Shown: one piece after another, positions 5,306 to 6,067 of the stretch
Position numbering within the stretch: position 1 is the first letter of the stretch
Layout of the letters: each line of letters begins with the position of its first letter
Assembly (NCBI GenBank): GCA_947176875.1
Contig: CAMWSI010000054.1
Span: forward strand, 1 to 6,067
DNA length: 6,067 nt
Direction: 5' to 3'
Source: an uncultured Bacteroidales bacterium
GTDB taxonomy: Bacteria > Bacteroidota > Bacteroidia > Bacteroidales > P3
Program-made: the position numbers and the translations under genes
The notes under the pieces: generated by a model
What the model saw: the letters and a program-made list of their open reading frames with translations, nothing else
The model's database searches: none
What the model was told of the DNA's origin: nothing

Positions 5306-6067
5306 ATGAAAATGCAAGGGGTAAACAAAGTATCCGGTGCGAGGGCGGTGTTGGCTTTCCTGATATGTATTCTGTCGGGATACGGCCTCGCGTCGGCGCA
5401 ATCCTATACGATATCGGGTAGCGTGACGGATGCCACGGACGGCGGTCCCATTCCGGGCGTTTACGTCATGGCCGGGAAGTACGGCGCACAGACCAACGGT
5501 CAGGGGGTGTTCGAAATAAAGAATGTGCCGTCCGGCACCTATGTCGTGCGTACGATGTACTATTCTTCTTATACGAGCGATCAGGCGGAAATCGAATTGC
5601 AATCCGATACCAAGTTAGAATTTAAGATTAAGGAACAGGCTCTGTCTTTGGGCGAAGTGGTCGTGACCGGCACGCGCACCGAACGGCATCTGGCCGATGT
5701 GCCGGTGCTGACCACCGTGATTCCGAGCCGCGAAATGGAGAAGGCGGCGTCGGTCTCCGTATTGGAAGCCTTGGAGGATGTGGTGCCCGGTATTGTGAGT
5801 TCCGAGAACGCGATGGGCAACAATCTTCGAATCAAGGGGCTCAATAGCCGTTATATCCTGTTTCTCGTGGATGGCGAGCGGCTCGTTTCCGAAGGGGCGG
5901 GCGGTAATGTCAATTTGGACCAGATAGACGTCAATCAGATCGAACGCATCGAAATCGTGCAGGGGGCGGCTTCCGCGCTCTATGGTTCGAATGCCGTAGG
6001 CGCCATCATCAATCTGATTACGAAAGAACCGGTCCATAAAATAGAAGCCGGTGCGAAAGCCTCTTGG
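5306..6067 (+). CDS. TonB-dependent outer-membrane receptor, 3' end cut by window
   Basis: The first 254 residues of an outer-membrane receptor that imports a substrate using energy passed on by TonB. Residues 1-31 form a signal peptide: a basic start, a hydrophobic core (about 14-24), and a likely signal peptidase I site after ASA, before QSYT. Residues about 34-113 form a carboxypeptidase-regulatory-like beta domain (ISGSVTDATDGGPIPGV). A TonB-box-like EVVVTGTR follows at 117-124, then the plug domain (about 128-240) with LRIKGLNSRYILFLVDGERL (174-193) and the plug hallmark IERIEIVQGAASALYGSNA (212-230), then AIINLITK. The plug resembles hemin/siderophore/cobalamin-type receptors (HmuR, CirA, BtuB group) more than SusC glycan porins; the ligand is uncertain. 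The barrel lies beyond the window. ATG 5306 is chosen because ATG 5273 precedes the promoter -7 box; ATG 5312 is also possible. Confidence 0.92.
   Translation, partial: MKMQGVNKVSGARAVLAFLICILSGYGLASAQSYTISGSVTDATDGGPIPGVYVMAGKYGAQTNGQGVFEIKNVPSGTYVVRTMYYSSYTSDQAEIELQSDTKLEFKIKEQALSLGEVVVTGTRTERHLADVPVLTTVIPSREMEKAASVSVLEALEDVVPGIVSSENAMGNNLRIKGLNSRYILFLVDGERLVSEGAGGNVNLDQIDVNQIERIEIVQGAASALYGSNAVGAIINLITKEPVHKIEAGAKASW

Overview
This window reads as ordinary chromosomal DNA from a fairly GC-rich member of the Bacteroidota, probably Bacteroidales; an Alistipes/Rikenellaceae-like genome would fit, but I cannot prove the genus. The evidence is: a close match to the Bacteroidetes promoter (TTG, 20 bases, then TAnnTTTG) in front of the last gene; two further TAnnTTTG boxes between the divergent genes; mostly weak Shine-Dalgarno sequences; and a TonB-dependent receptor with the carboxypeptidase-regulatory-like N-terminal domain common in this phylum. 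The whole window is densely coding. I see no tRNA, rRNA, CRISPR array, insertion sequence or phage gene.

Layout. Bases 40-1499 hold three plus-strand genes spaced about 50 bases apart: a small TM2-domain membrane protein, uracil-DNA glycosylase (ung) and type II 3-dehydroquinate dehydratase (aroQ). A family 2 glycosyltransferase lies on the minus strand at 1460-2527, and its 3' end overlaps the 3' end of aroQ by 40 bases. A 216-base divergent spacer (2528-2743) follows. It holds a TAnnTTTG box for each direction and, between them, a perfect 7-bp inverted repeat whose arms lie where both -33 elements should be. Imidazolonepropionase (hutI, 2744-4006) then runs on the plus strand, followed after only 13 bases by a family 4 glycosyltransferase (4020-5192). 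A 113-base spacer with a strong promoter leads into a TonB-dependent outer-membrane receptor (from 5306) that is cut by the window end.

Functions. The window mixes DNA repair (ung), aromatic amino-acid and chorismate synthesis (aroQ), histidine breakdown (hutI), surface or envelope glycan assembly (two glycosyltransferases) and outer-membrane uptake (the receptor). No single pathway unites them. The least expected arrangement is hutI standing without hutH, hutU or a formimidoyl-glutamate-processing gene inside the window, and instead flanked on both sides by glycosyltransferases. I found no convincing new biological system. The most interesting signals are the symmetric inverted repeat between the divergent promoters, the convergent overlap containing a 16-bp palindrome, and the hutI-glycosyltransferase pairing.
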